In this document: one piece after another, positions 26,566 to 36,297 of the stretch
Layout: each line of letters starts with the position of its first letter
Numbering within the stretch: the stretch's first letter is position 1
NCBI RefSeq assembly: GCF_900106075.1
Contig: NZ_LT629794.1
Span: 1,902,001-1,966,000 of the forward strand
Direction of reading: 5' to 3'
Length of the DNA stretch: 64,000 nucleotides
From: Polaribacter sp. Hel1_33_78
GTDB lineage: Bacteria > Bacteroidota > Bacteroidia > Flavobacteriales > Flavobacteriaceae
Translations under genes and position numbers: made by a program
Notes under the pieces: generated by a model
Told to the model about the DNA's origin: nothing
Database searches by the model: none
Seen by the model: only the letters and a program-made list of their open reading frames with translations

Positions 26566-27492
26566 TTAGGAATTCTTTCTATCTTTTAGAAAACGTTTTA
26601 TTTCTGCCATTTCTTTTAATTTCTCTCTAGATTCTGAAATCGGAGTTCCAAAATAACTTTTTCCTCCTGCTACCGACTTTGTTACTCCTGTTTGACCTAA
26701 TATGATAGCTCCTTTGCCAATTGTTATACCACTATTTGTCCCGACTTGCCCCCAAATAGTTACTTCATCTTCAATAATAACACAGCCAGCGATACCAGTT
26801 TGTGAAGCTATTAAGCATTTTTTACCAATAACTGTATCATGTCCAACATGAACTTGGTTATCTATTTTTGTTCCTTCTTTAATTATGGTATCTCCTGTAA
26901 CCCCTCTGTCTATTGTACAAGAAGCTCCTAAATCTACATTATCTTCCAAGACAACTCTTCCTCCAGAAATAAGTTTATCATAACCTTCTGGCCTATTTTT
27001 GTAATAAAAAGCATCAGCACCTAAAACTGTATTTGCGTGTATCGTTACATTATTTCCAATAACTATATTATCATAAATTGTAACATTGGGATGAATTACA
27101 GAGTTTTTACCAATTTTCACATTGCTACCAATAAAAACATTAGGCTGTATAATTGCGCCTAAACCTATAACTACAGTCTCAGATATACTTTTTTTAGAGG
27201 CAATAAATGGATTGAAATTAATTGTTAATTTATTAAAATCTCGAAAAGGGTCTTCGGAAATTAAAAGTGATTTCCCCTCTGGACAATCTACTCTTTTGTT
27301 AATCAATATAGTTGTTGCAGCTGATTCTAGAGCTTTCTTGTAATATTTTGGATGATCCACAAAAACGATATCTCCTTTTTCTACTACATGAATTTCATTC
27401 ATACCTTTTATAGAAGAAGAGGCATCACCAACAAACTCACAATTCAAAATTTGAGCAATTTCTATTAAAGTATGTATTCTTTTAAAATTCAA
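26566..27492 (-). CDS. Second LpxD-like hexapeptide acyltransferase
   Basis: Predicted 308-residue paralogue of LpxD, shorter by about 35 residues. It keeps the N-terminal UDP-binding-like domain (HTLIEIAQILNCEFVGD; HPKYYKKALE) and the left-handed hexapeptide beta helix (repeats such as VIGLGAIIQPNVFIGS and VIGNNVTIHANTVLGADAFYY), including GHDTVIGKK with the likely catalytic histidine of LpxD. It follows efp and precedes sucD, in the same order known from other flavobacteria. It may place an alternative acyl chain on the lipid A precursor, or work on another nucleotide sugar; sequence alone cannot tell. Confidence 0.82.
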   Translation of the reverse strand: MNFKRIHTLIEIAQILNCEFVGDASSSIKGMNEIHVVEKGDIVFVDHPKYYKKALESAATTILINKRVDCPEGKSLLISEDPFRDFNKLTINFNPFIASKKSISETVVIGLGAIIQPNVFIGSNVKIGKNSVIHPNVTIYDNIVIGNNVTIHANTVLGADAFYYKNRPEGYDKLISGGRVVLEDNVDLGASCTIDRGVTGDTIIKEGTKIDNQVHVGHDTVIGKKCLIASQTGIAGCVIIEDEVTIWGQVGTNSGITIGKGAIILGQTGVTKSVAGGKSYFGTPISESREKLKEMAEIKRFLKDRKNS

Positions 27493-27542
27493 TTTATTAT
27501 TTCAATTTAAATGCACTCTAATTTTTCTTGAAAGAAATGATT

Positions 27543-27591
27543 AAAAAACTAATGGATATAAAATAGCCATCAAACTTTATTTGATATCCAT
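27543..27591 (-). terminator. Hairpin downstream of efp
   Basis: Thirteen paired bases with one internal mismatch: ATGGATAT/ATATCCAT (27552-27559 with 27584-27591) and AAATA/TATTT inside. On the minus strand it is followed by TTTTTT. Partial terminator between efp and the second lpxD-like gene. Confidence 0.65.
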
Positions 27592-27603
27592 CTGAAAGAA
27601 AAA

Positions 27604-28170
27604 TTATTCTTTAATACGCTCTTGATACGTTCCTTTTGTAGTTTCAATTTTAATTTTATCTCCTTCATTAATAAATAAAGGCACGTTTACTGTGGCACCG
27701 CTTTCAACAGTTGCAGGTTTTGTTGCATTAGTAGCTGTATTTCCTTTTACACCAGGCTCCGTATGTGTTACTTCCAAAATTACACTAGCGGGCATATCAA
27801 CAGATAACGGCATATCATCTTCAGAATTAATGATAATAGTAACAGTTTCTCCTTCCTTCATTAATTCAGGAACATCGAGAGCACTCTCTAATAAACGAAT
27901 TTGAGAGTAATCTTGTTCGTTCATAAAATGATAAAACTCACCATCGTTATATAAATATTGAAACTTATGTGTTTCAACTCTTACATCATCTATTTTTCTA
28001 CCTGCAGGAAATGTGTTATCTACCACTTTTCCATTCGTAACACTTTTCAATTTTGTTCGAACAAATGCTGGACCTTTACCTGGCTTTACATGTAAAAATT
28101 CTATAATTTTATATATATCATTATTATATCTAATGCATAATCCGTTTCTAATATCTGATGTAGTTGCCAT
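27604..28170 (-). CDS. efp: Elongation factor P
   Basis: Predicted 188-residue translation factor that rescues ribosomes stalled at polyproline stretches. Three beta-barrel (KOW/OB) domains; the tip loop HVKPGKGPAF carries K32, the position that is modified in E. coli (K34). No epmA/epmB or other modification gene is adjacent. It is embedded in the lipid A cluster, 53 bases after lpxA, as is usual in Flavobacteriaceae. Confidence 0.97.
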   Translation of the reverse strand: MATTSDIRNGLCIRYNNDIYKIIEFLHVKPGKGPAFVRTKLKSVTNGKVVDNTFPAGRKIDDVRVETHKFQYLYNDGEFYHFMNEQDYSQIRLLESALDVPELMKEGETVTIIINSEDDMPLSVDMPASVILEVTHTEPGVKGNTATNATKPATVESGATVNVPLFINEGDKIKIETTKGTYQERIKE

Positions 28171-28223
28171 TTAATTTTTTATTTGTTTTGTTATAAGTAT
28201 TTTATTTTCAAAATAATTACTAA

Positions 28224-29009
28224 TTAATTTACATTGAAGTACCCTTTCATAATTCCTCTATGTGAATCTTTTATAAATTGTATAATTTCATCACGTTCAG
28301 TAGTTGCTTCCATTTCTGCTTCTATAATATCAATTGCTTGCGTATAATTATAATTTTTCTGAAATAAAATTCTAAATATATTTTGAATTTCTCTTATTTT
28401 TTCTGTCGAATATCCTCTTCTTCTTAGTCCTACAGAGTTAATACCTACATAAGATAGTGGTTCTCTTGCTGCTTTAACATAAGGAGGGACATCTTTTCTA
28501 ACCAAAGATCCACCGGTAACAAATGCGTGTTTTCCTACAGACGCAAATTGATGTACAGCAACCATTCCTGCTAACACTACATTATCACCAATCGTTACAT
28601 GCCCTGCTAAGGTTGTATTGTTAGATAAAATACAATTATCTCCAACAAAACAGTCATGTGCAATATGACAATAAGCCATTATTAAGCAGTTATTACCAAC
28701 TGTCGTTTTCATTCTATCTTTCGTGCCTCTGTTTATGGTTACACATTCTCTAATGGTAACATTATCTCCTATTTCTACAGTAGTTTCTTCATCATCAAAC
28801 TTCAGGTCTTGTGGAATTGCGGAGATTACTGAGCCAGGAAAAATTCTACAATTTTTACCGATCCTTGCACCCTCCATAATAGTAACGTTAGAACCAATCC
28901 AAGTTCCAGAACCAATAACTACGTTGTTATGTATTGTTGTAAAAGGTTCTATTACTACATTTCTCGCAATTTTTGCTTGAGGGTGTACATATGCTAATGG
29001 TTGATTCAT
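28224..29009 (-). CDS. lpxA: UDP-N-acetylglucosamine acyltransferase
   Basis: First step of lipid A synthesis: transfers a 3-hydroxyacyl chain from ACP to the 3-OH of UDP-GlcNAc. The 261 residues form a left-handed beta helix of hexapeptide repeats (VIGSGTWIGSNVTIMEGA), with the catalytic histidine in CHIAHDCFVGDN, and the C-terminal helical part LRRRGYSTEKIREIQ. It begins 3 bases after the lpxC/fabZ stop, in one operon with it. Confidence 0.97.
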   Translation of the reverse strand: MNQPLAYVHPQAKIARNVVIEPFTTIHNNVVIGSGTWIGSNVTIMEGARIGKNCRIFPGSVISAIPQDLKFDDEETTVEIGDNVTIRECVTINRGTKDRMKTTVGNNCLIMAYCHIAHDCFVGDNCILSNNTTLAGHVTIGDNVVLAGMVAVHQFASVGKHAFVTGGSLVRKDVPPYVKAAREPLSYVGINSVGLRRRGYSTEKIREIQNIFRILFQKNYNYTQAIDIIEAEMEATTERDEIIQFIKDSHRGIMKGYFNVN

Positions 29010-29012
29010 AAT

Positions 29013-30404
29013 TTATTTTTTTCTAGCAATTTGTGCCATTAATTCTGCTTCTGCAACTAATTTTCCATTTGCATAAGCATAAGCCTGCATATGACAAATT
29101 CCTCTTCTTATGGGAGTAATTAATTCCGCTTTAAAAATTAATGTATCCCCTGGTAAAACTTTTTGTTTAAATTTAACTTTATCCATTTTCATGAAATATG
29201 TTAAATAATTTTCCGGGTCAGGAACAGTACTTAACACTAAAATTCCACCACATTGCGCCATCGCTTCAACTTGTAAAACTCCTGGCATCACTGGCGAACC
29301 AGGAAAATGACCTATGAAAAAACCTTCATTCATAGTAACATTTTTCATACCAACAACGTGTTTATCTGAAAGCTCTATAATTCTATCTACCAATAAAAAA
29401 GGTGGTCTATGAGGAAGAATATCCATAATTTGATGAATATCTAATAAAGGTGGTAAATTTAAGTCATATTGCGGAACATAATTTCTCTTTTCTGCTTTTA
29501 TGATTTTTGCCAATTTCTTAGCAAACTGGGTATTTATTAAATGACCTGGTTTATTTGCAATTACTTTACCCTTTATACGTATTCCAATTAAAGCTAAATC
29601 ACCAATAACATCTAATAATTTATGACGAGCTGCTTCATTTGCCCAATGCAAAGTTAAGTTGTCTAAAATCCCATTTGGCTTTACAGCAATATCATCTTTT
29701 TTAAATGCTTTCTTTAATTTTTGCATTGTACTTTCTGATAATTCTTTATCAACATATACAATTGCATTATTTAAATCTCCTCCTTTAATTAAATCATTTT
29801 CTAACAGCATTTCAATTTCATGCAAAAAACTGAATGTTCTTGCATCTGCAATTTCTTCTTTAAATTCAGAAATATGATCTAAAGTAGCATTTTGAGTTCC
29901 CAATATTTTGGTACCAAAATCTACCATCGTCGTTACTTGATATTCATCAGAAGGCATTAAAATAATTTCACTTCCTGTTTTTTCATCTCTATATGAAATA
30001 ACTTCTTTCACAACGTATTCTTCGATGTATGCATCTTGTTCCTCTAAACCCGCTTTTTCTAAAGCTTCAACAAAATATTTAGATGAACCATCCATTATTG
30101 GTGGTTCTGAAGCATCAATTTCTATTAATAAATTATCAATATCTAAACCAACTGCTGCTGCTAAAACATGCTCTGAAGTTTGAATTTTAACACCATTTTT
30201 CTCAAGATTTGTTCCTCTTTGAGTAGTTACAACATACTCCGCTTTTGCTTCTATAGTTGGAGAGCCTTCAAGGTCTACTCTACTAAAAGCAAAACCATGA
30301 TTTATAGGAGCCGGTTTTAATGTCATTGATACAGTATTACCCGTGTGTAAACCTACACCCGATAAAGTAATTTCTGATTTTATAGTCTTTTGTTTCTTAA
30401 TCAT
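29013..30404 (-). CDS. lpxC/fabZ: Bifunctional UDP-3-O-acyl-N-acetylglucosamine deacetylase / 3-hydroxyacyl-ACP dehydratase
   Basis: Fusion of 463 residues. The LpxC half (to about 310) is a zinc deacetylase that commits the pathway to lipid A; its zinc ligands lie in TSEHVLAAAV and in HKLLDVIGDLALIG. The FabZ half (about 320-463) has the hot-dog fold with LPHRPPFLLVD (catalytic His) and GHFPGSPVMPGVLQVEAMAQ (catalytic Glu). The fusion is typical of Bacteroidota and ties lipid A commitment to fatty-acid dehydration. It starts 3 bases after the stop of lpxD and is 3 bases from lpxA. Confidence 0.97.
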   Translation of the reverse strand: MIKKQKTIKSEITLSGVGLHTGNTVSMTLKPAPINHGFAFSRVDLEGSPTIEAKAEYVVTTQRGTNLEKNGVKIQTSEHVLAAAVGLDIDNLLIEIDASEPPIMDGSSKYFVEALEKAGLEEQDAYIEEYVVKEVISYRDEKTGSEIILMPSDEYQVTTMVDFGTKILGTQNATLDHISEFKEEIADARTFSFLHEIEMLLENDLIKGGDLNNAIVYVDKELSESTMQKLKKAFKKDDIAVKPNGILDNLTLHWANEAARHKLLDVIGDLALIGIRIKGKVIANKPGHLINTQFAKKLAKIIKAEKRNYVPQYDLNLPPLLDIHQIMDILPHRPPFLLVDRIIELSDKHVVGMKNVTMNEGFFIGHFPGSPVMPGVLQVEAMAQCGGILVLSTVPDPENYLTYFMKMDKVKFKQKVLPGDTLIFKAELITPIRRGICHMQAYAYANGKLVAEAELMAQIARKK

Positions 30405-30406
30405 AT

Positions 30407-31438
30407 TTATTGATTTTGAGCATTCAATTCTTTTTCAATTTTATGAACCGATGCTGCAATCTTTGGTAAATTTCTAAAATAAACGTATGATTTGCTGTAA
30501 TCTGAATATTTCATTGCTGGCGTACCTTGGACCTTTTCTCCATCTTTTAAATTTTTGGTAATTCCAGATTGACCTTGAATTTTCACATTATTACCAATAA
30601 TTAAATGCCCCGCAAAACCAACTTGCCCGCCAATCATACAATTTTCTCCTATTTTGGTTGAACCCGCAATACCTGTTTGTGCAGCAATTACCGTGTTTTT
30701 TCCAATTTCTACATTATGCGCAATTTGTATTTGGTTGTCTAACTTTACACCTTCTCTAATAATAGTTGAACCTAAAGTTGCTCTGTCTATTGTTGATGCA
30801 GCACCTATATCTACATGATCTTCTATAATTACATTTCCTATTTGCGGAATTGCTTTATATTCTCCCGCTCCATTCGGCGCAAAACCAAAACCATCAGAAC
30901 CAATTATACATCCTGAATGAATTTTACAATGATTTCCTATTTGTGTTTCTGAATAAATTTTAACTCCAGAAAAAATAACACAATGATCACCAATAATACT
31001 ATTATCGCCTATATAACAGTTAGGATAAATTTTAACATTAGCACCAATGATAACATTCTCTCCAATGTAAGAAAAGGCACCTATATATTCATCATCACCA
31101 ATTTCTGCTGAATCAGCTATAAATTGAGGCGCTTCCCTGCCCATCTTATTATTCTTTACTTCATTATAAAATTCTAATAATTTAGAAAAAGATTTATAAG
31201 CATTTTCTACTTTTATTAAAGTTGTAGCAATTTGTTTTTCTGGCTGAAAAGTTTTATCGACGATAGCAATAGAAGCATTTGTTGTGTACAAAAAAGGATT
31301 GTACTTGGGGTTCGATAAAAAAGTTAAAGACCCTTTCTCTCCCTCTTCTATTTTTGATAGCTTAGAAACTTCTTCATCAGGATTACCGACTACTTCTCCT
31401 TCTAAAATATCTGCTATTTGTTGTGCTGTAAATTTCAT
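30407..31438 (-). CDS. lpxD: UDP-3-O-acylglucosamine N-acyltransferase
   Basis: Third step of lipid A synthesis: adds the N-linked hydroxyacyl chain. Predicted 343 residues from ATG 31438, which begins [14 protein letters not shown] as in the family; an in-frame ATG at 31447 is three codons earlier but lies within the -7 box. N-terminal uridine-binding domain (to about 100), hexapeptide beta helix (about 105-300) with [17 protein letters not shown] holding the catalytic histidine, then a C-terminal helix. First gene of the lpxD-lpxC/fabZ-lpxA block. Confidence 0.95.
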   Translation of the reverse strand: MKFTAQQIADILEGEVVGNPDEEVSKLSKIEEGEKGSLTFLSNPKYNPFLYTTNASIAIVDKTFQPEKQIATTLIKVENAYKSFSKLLEFYNEVKNNKMGREAPQFIADSAEIGDDEYIGAFSYIGENVIIGANVKIYPNCYIGDNSIIGDHCVIFSGVKIYSETQIGNHCKIHSGCIIGSDGFGFAPNGAGEYKAIPQIGNVIIEDHVDIGAASTIDRATLGSTIIREGVKLDNQIQIAHNVEIGKNTVIAAQTGIAGSTKIGENCMIGGQVGFAGHLIIGNNVKIQGQSGITKNLKDGEKVQGTPAMKYSDYSKSYVYFRNLPKIAASVHKIEKELNAQNQ

Positions 31439-31444
31439 TAAACG

Positions 31445-31452
31445 CAAAAGTA
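31445..31452 (-). promoter_or_regulatory. -7 promoter box for the lipid A operon
   Basis: TACTTTTG on the minus strand, 6 bases before ATG 31438. Transcription from it would give an almost leaderless lpxD mRNA and would exclude the earlier ATG. Confidence 0.5.
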
Positions 31453-31483
31453 TAAAAATTATAGCTATTTGGCTAATATCATT

Positions 31484-32734
31484 TTACTTTGGATAGCAAA
31501 TAAAATGTTTTATTACAGGTTTTGTTAAGGCTTGTATATTGAATTGATCAGATGCTTTGGCGATATCTTTTAACTTTCCTTTTTTATTTAAGATAAATAT
31601 TGGTTTTTCTGAATTATAAGCTTGATTTTTAATTTCTTGCGAAAAAACAAAGGAATTAGTTTCTTCTTCAGATAAATTTAATTTCTTTGAATACTTGCTT
31701 ATTTTTTTATTGATTTGATCAACATCAAAAGCATCTTTCTGAATTTCAATGCGTAGTAATTTTCTATCAACAATCATTTGAGACAGTAAAGAAAGTACTT
31801 TATCTTCATGGTTTGTCCATTCTTTTATGGCTGATAAAATATCATAATCATCTAATTTAGAAAACATTTCTAAAGTTTCATCTGTAAAATTATCTTGATT
31901 TATTTCATTGTATAAAAAATATCTTAAAGAAGTACTTGCGAACAATTCATCTCCTTTTTCTGCTAATTCTTTAGCTCGTAGTAAAACATTTACCAACATA
32001 TGTTCTGCCACCAAACCTGTTTTATGCAAGTATACTTGCCAATACATTAATCTTCTAGCAATCAAAAATTTCTCTACAGAATAAATTCCCTTTTGTTCAA
32101 TCACTAATTGATCGTCATTAACATTCATCATAACGATTAATCTGTCTGATGAAATATTGCCTTCCGTAACTCCAGTGTAAAAACTATCTCTTTTTAAATA
32201 ATCTAATCTATCAATATCTAATTGACTAGAAATAAGTTGATAAAAAAATTTACGATGATAATTTCCTTCAAATATTTCAATTGCTAAATCTAATTTTCCA
32301 TCAAATTCATCATTTAACTTTTTCATGAATTTTAATGAAATTTCTTCATGTGAAATTCCATGCACAATACTATGCTCTAAAGCATGAGAGAATGCTCCAT
32401 GACCAATATCATGCAACAAAATAGCAATGCATAAAGCTTTTTCTTCTTCCTTCGTAATTTCAATTTGCTTAAATCTTAAAACTCTTATGGCTTTTTGCAT
32501 TAAATGTATGCATCCTAAAGCATGATGAAAACGTGTATGATTTGCTCCAGGATACACCAAATTTGAAAAACCCATTTGTGAAATCCTTCTTAAACGCTGA
32601 AAATAAGGATGTTCTATTATGTCAAAAATTAACGAATTCGGAATTTGAATAAACCCATAAATTGGATCATTTAAAATTTTTAATTTATTTGGTGTTTGTC
32701 TCTTCAAAAGATGGGTTTTATCAATGTATCGCAA
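31484..32734 (-). CDS. HD-domain phosphohydrolase
   Basis: Predicted 416-residue cytoplasmic HD-family hydrolase, dNTPase/SAMHD1-like. The metal site is visible as HPYFQRLRRISQMG and HDIGHGAFSHALEHS (HD), with HTRFHHALGCIHLM before it. The family includes dNTP triphosphohydrolases and other nucleotide phosphatases; the exact substrate is unknown. In flavobacteria this gene often lies just upstream of lpxD, as here (36 bases). A TATTTTG-like box overlaps the first codons near 32740, so a later start than ATG 32734 cannot be ruled out. Confidence 0.85.
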   Translation of the reverse strand: MRYIDKTHLLKRQTPNKLKILNDPIYGFIQIPNSLIFDIIEHPYFQRLRRISQMGFSNLVYPGANHTRFHHALGCIHLMQKAIRVLRFKQIEITKEEEKALCIAILLHDIGHGAFSHALEHSIVHGISHEEISLKFMKKLNDEFDGKLDLAIEIFEGNYHRKFFYQLISSQLDIDRLDYLKRDSFYTGVTEGNISSDRLIVMMNVNDDQLVIEQKGIYSVEKFLIARRLMYWQVYLHKTGLVAEHMLVNVLLRAKELAEKGDELFASTSLRYFLYNEINQDNFTDETLEMFSKLDDYDILSAIKEWTNHEDKVLSLLSQMIVDRKLLRIEIQKDAFDVDQINKKISKYSKKLNLSEEETNSFVFSQEIKNQAYNSEKPIFILNKKGKLKDIAKASDQFNIQALTKPVIKHFICYPK

Positions 32735-32839
32735 AATACAAACATTATTTTTTTTGGCAATATTTTATCATTTTAAAAGAACAAAAAATATAACAAAACA
32801 GTACTTTTAACGTTAAATGTTAAAATTTAAAGGAAGTTT

Positions 32840-34387
32840 ATGAGCAGCATACAGATTTTATGGGTTGATGATGAAATTGAATTACTAAAACCTCACATTC
32901 TTTTTTTAGAGCGTAAAAATTACAAGGTAACCACTTGCACAAACGGGGCTGATGCTATTGATTTAGTAGATGAAGAAAATTTTGATATTGTCTTTTTAGA
33001 TGAAAACATGCCTGGTTTAACAGGTTTAGATACACTAGCAGAAATTAAACAAAAACAGGCTAATTTACCTGTTGTAATGATTACTAAGAGCGAGGAAGAA
33101 TATATTATGGAAGAGGCCATTGGCTCTAAAATTGCAGACTATTTAATTAAACCTGTAAACCCTAGTCAGATTCTGTTGAGTTTGAAAAAAAACTTAGACC
33201 ATTCTCGCTTAATTTCTGAAAAAACCACTTCTAGTTATCAACAAGAATTTAGGAAAATCTCTACGGATTTAGCAATGGTAAACAGCTATGAAGATTGGAT
33301 TGAACTTTACAAAAAATTAGTTCATTGGGAATTAGAATTAGAAAACATTAGCGATTCTGGAATGTTGGGTATTTTAGAAAGTCAGAAACAAGAAGCGAAT
33401 AATCAGTTTTTTAAATTCATCAAAAGAAATTATGAGGATTTTTTAACCGCACATGATAGACCTACTTTTTCTAATACTTTATTTAAAGACTATGTGGTTC
33501 CAGAACTGAGTAAAGAAAAAGGAGTTTTATGGATTATAATTGATAATTTAAGATATGATCAATACAGAATTTTAGAACCTCTTATTAATAGCTATTACAA
33601 AAAAGAGCAAGAATATTCTTATTTTTCCATTTTACCTACTGCTACTCAATATGCTAGAAATGCAATTTTTTCTGGTTTAATGCCATCGGAAATGGAAAAA
33701 CGTTATCCTAATTTCTGGAAAAATGACACTGATGAAGGTGGAATGAATCTCTTTGAAAATGATTTTTTAACTGCTCAAATTAAAAGATTAAATTTAGATA
33801 TAAAACATGAATATTATAAAATAACCAATTTAAAAAGTGGAAAGGAGTTAGCAGATAATTTTAACGGTACAAAACAAAATGACTTAACTGCCGTGGTTTA
33901 CAACTTTGTTGATATGTTGTCTCATTCTAAAACCGAAATGGAAGTGATTAAAGAATTGGCGGGAGATGATAAAGCTTACAGAAGCTTGACTTTAAGTTGG
34001 TTTAAAAATTCACCTTTATTTGAAATTATACAAAAAGCACAACAGCTAGGTCAGAAATTAATAATTACTACAGATCATGGGACTATTAATTGCAAACACC
34101 CCACAAAAGTAGTTGGCGATAAAAACATCAGCTCAAACTTGCGTTATAAAACTGGTAAAAGCTTGTCTTATGAGGAGAAAGATGTGTATGCAGTTAGAAA
34201 CCCTAAAGATATTTTCTTACCAACTGTTGCTATGAATAGTCCATTTATTTTCGCGAAAGAAGATCTGTTTTTTGCGTATCCAAACAATTTTAATCATTTT
34301 GTAAAATACTATAAAAACACCTATCAACATGGAGGTGTATCTCTTGAAGAAATGATTATTCCATGCGCTGTTTATAGCCCTAAATAG
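32840..34387 (+). CDS. porX: Response regulator with PglZ domain (PorX)
   Basis: Predicted 515-residue regulator. The N-terminal receiver has its phosphoacceptor D54 in DIVFLDENMPG and the conserved K around 106; the C-terminal PglZ domain is alkaline-phosphatase-like, with WIIIDNLRYDQ and ITTDHGTINCKHP as metal-binding residues. PorX acts with the histidine kinase PorY and a sigma factor to control type IX secretion genes in Bacteroidota, and its PglZ part is a nucleotide phosphodiesterase. PorY is not in the window. Confidence 0.92.
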   Translation: MSSIQILWVDDEIELLKPHILFLERKNYKVTTCTNGADAIDLVDEENFDIVFLDENMPGLTGLDTLAEIKQKQANLPVVMITKSEEEYIMEEAIGSKIADYLIKPVNPSQILLSLKKNLDHSRLISEKTTSSYQQEFRKISTDLAMVNSYEDWIELYKKLVHWELELENISDSGMLGILESQKQEANNQFFKFIKRNYEDFLTAHDRPTFSNTLFKDYVVPELSKEKGVLWIIIDNLRYDQYRILEPLINSYYKKEQEYSYFSILPTATQYARNAIFSGLMPSEMEKRYPNFWKNDTDEGGMNLFENDFLTAQIKRLNLDIKHEYYKITNLKSGKELADNFNGTKQNDLTAVVYNFVDMLSHSKTEMEVIKELAGDDKAYRSLTLSWFKNSPLFEIIQKAQQLGQKLIITTDHGTINCKHPTKVVGDKNISSNLRYKTGKSLSYEEKDVYAVRNPKDIFLPTVAMNSPFIFAKEDLFFAYPNNFNHFVKYYKNTYQHGGVSLEEMIIPCAVYSPK

Positions 34388-34435
34388 TAAGATCATTCTA
34401 ATACTAACAAAGAAAATAAACCTATACTCTTTAAA

Positions 34436-34473
34436 AAAATTGTTCTCTCACAGTTCTTTGTGATAACAATTTT
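34436..34473 (+). terminator. Possible terminator of porX
   Basis: Imperfect hairpin: AAAATTGTT/AACAATTTT outer stem (34436-34444 with 34465-34473), TCACA/TGTGA inner stem, loop GTTCTT. The T run is part of the stem, so efficiency is uncertain. Confidence 0.5.
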
Positions 34474-34548
34474 AATAGACACATAAAACAAGAATAGTTG
34501 ATATCATTTTTTTTTACTAAAATCAAAAGTTATTTTAGTAAAACAATC

Positions 34549-34556
34549 TATTTTTG
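34549..34556 (+). promoter_or_regulatory. -7 promoter box for tsaE
   Basis: TATTTTTG, only 4 bases before ATG 34561. It lies inside the reading frame open from 34498 and argues against that longer start. The mRNA would be leaderless or nearly so. Confidence 0.55.
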
Positions 34557-34560
34557 CAAT

Positions 34561-34968
34561 ATGAATAAAAACTATTCTTTAGAGGATTTATCATCTATTG
34601 CTGCCATAATTATCTCATCAGTGAAAATTAAAACATTATTGTTTTATGGACAAATGGGTGTTGGAAAAACTACATTAATTAAAGAAATTTGTAAACAATT
34701 AAGTGTTTTAGACAATATTTCTTCTCCTACTTTTTCATTGGTAAATGAATATAAAACATCATCAGACCAAAAAGTTTTTCACTTTGATTTTTATAGAATT
34801 ACGAATGAAGAAGAAGCATTAGACATGGGGATTGAAGAATATTTTTACAATAATGATTGGTGTTTAATTGAATGGCCTGAAAATATTGAAAATTTACTAC
34901 CTTTAGATGCTGTTGAAATTCATCTTACAACTTTAGATAATGGAAAACGCAATATGCAATTAAAATAA
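34561..34968 (+). CDS. tsaE: tRNA threonylcarbamoyladenosine biosynthesis ATPase TsaE
   Basis: Predicted 135-residue P-loop ATPase needed with TsaB, TsaC and TsaD for t6A37 formation on ANN-decoding tRNAs. Walker A is FYGQMGVGKTTLIKEI (about residues 28-43) and the DFYRI and LIEWPE motifs are typical. Start ATG 34561 (MNKNYSLEDL) matches the family. Alanine dehydrogenase follows after 7 bases. Confidence 0.95.
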   Translation: MNKNYSLEDLSSIAAIIISSVKIKTLLFYGQMGVGKTTLIKEICKQLSVLDNISSPTFSLVNEYKTSSDQKVFHFDFYRITNEEEALDMGIEEYFYNNDWCLIEWPENIENLLPLDAVEIHLTTLDNGKRNMQLK

Positions 34969-34975
34969 CCAAACT

Positions 34976-36172
34976 ATGAGTCAATTTTCTCCTTTTAGTA
35001 AAGAAGAGTTATTACCACAAGCAGAAATGCTAGAAATCAAAAAACAAAAAGGAGAACTATTTATCGGCCTTCCAAAAGAAACTTATTTAGGTGAAAAGCG
35101 AGTTTGCTTAACGCCAGATGCAGTAACGGCATTAACTTCTCATGGTCACAGAATTGTTGTAGAAACGGGTGCAGGCGATGGCGCAAATTATACCGACAAA
35201 GAATATTCTGAAGCTGGTGCAAAAATTTCTTATGATCTTAAAGAAGCTTTTAAATGTAATATTGTTTTAAAAGTAGCTCCTCCAACAGAAAAGGAAATTG
35301 AATATATAAATCCACAAACCATATTAATTTCTTCACTTCAGTTAAAAACACAATCTAAAAATTACTTTGAAAGTTTAGCAAAAAAAAGAATTACAGCAGT
35401 GGCTTTTGATTTTATAAAAGATGAACACGAAACCTACCCTATTGTAAAATCGTTGAGTGAAATTGCGGGTACAGCTTCTATTTTAATTGCTGGTGAATTA
35501 ATGAGCGGCGTAAATAAAGGAAATGGACTGTTATTTGGCAATATAGGTGGAGTTCCACCAACAAGTGTGGTTATTTTTGGAGCTGGAACTGTTGGCGAAT
35601 ATGCCGCAAGAACTGCCATAGGATTGGGAGCAAGAGTTAAAGTTTTTGATAATTCTATTACCAAACTTCGTAAACTACAAAATTGTTTAAATGCGCCTAT
35701 TTATACGTCCACTTTGCAGCCAAAATCAATTACAAAAGCATTAATGAGATGTGATGTTGCTATTGGTGCCATAAGAGGTAAAAATAGATCTCCAATTATC
35801 GCTACCGAAATGATGGTTGAGCAAATGAAAGAAGGTGCTATTATTGTTGATGTAAGTATAGATAGAGGTGGATGTTTTGAAACTTCTAATGTAACCACTC
35901 ATCTTACACCAACTTTTGTAAAACATGGAATAATACATTATTGTGTACCAAATATTCCTGCGCGTTATGCTAGAACCGCATCTTTGTCTATTAGTAATAT
36001 TTTGACTCCATATTTATTAAATATTGCTGAAGAAGGTGGTTTTGAAAATGCCGCCCGCTTTGATAAAAGCTTACGAAATGGCATGTATTTTTATCACGGA
36101 ATTTTAACAAACAAAACAGTTGGTGATTGGTTTGATTTACCTTTTAGAGATATTAATTTATTGATTCTTTAA
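34976..36172 (+). CDS. ald: Alanine dehydrogenase
   Basis: Predicted 398-residue NAD-dependent dehydrogenase, interconverting alanine with pyruvate and ammonia. The N-terminal catalytic domain has GLPKETYLGEKRVCLTPDA (residues about 29-47), the NAD domain has VVIFGAGTVGEYAARTA (Rossmann GxGxxG), and VDVSIDRGGCFETS is conserved in Ald. Related transhydrogenase alpha subunits share the fold, but the length and single-gene setting fit Ald. It is 7 bases after tsaE. Confidence 0.9.
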   Translation: MSQFSPFSKEELLPQAEMLEIKKQKGELFIGLPKETYLGEKRVCLTPDAVTALTSHGHRIVVETGAGDGANYTDKEYSEAGAKISYDLKEAFKCNIVLKVAPPTEKEIEYINPQTILISSLQLKTQSKNYFESLAKKRITAVAFDFIKDEHETYPIVKSLSEIAGTASILIAGELMSGVNKGNGLLFGNIGGVPPTSVVIFGAGTVGEYAARTAIGLGARVKVFDNSITKLRKLQNCLNAPIYTSTLQPKSITKALMRCDVAIGAIRGKNRSPIIATEMMVEQMKEGAIIVDVSIDRGGCFETSNVTTHLTPTFVKHGIIHYCVPNIPARYARTASLSISNILTPYLLNIAEEGGFENAARFDKSLRNGMYFYHGILTNKTVGDWFDLPFRDINLLIL

Positions 36173-36297
36173 GAATTTAAAGCAAAAAAAATACTTAAAT
36201 TTGAAAAGTTTATTATGGTAAACATCAAGAAATAAAATCGTCTTATCTTCAGAAAATAGCCTCAAAAAAAGGTAACTTTACAATTCAAATTTTGACA

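Noticed and set aside
32840..34387. PglZ domain as sign of a BREX phage defence system
   Set aside because: The receiver domain and length fit PorX, and no other BREX genes are present.
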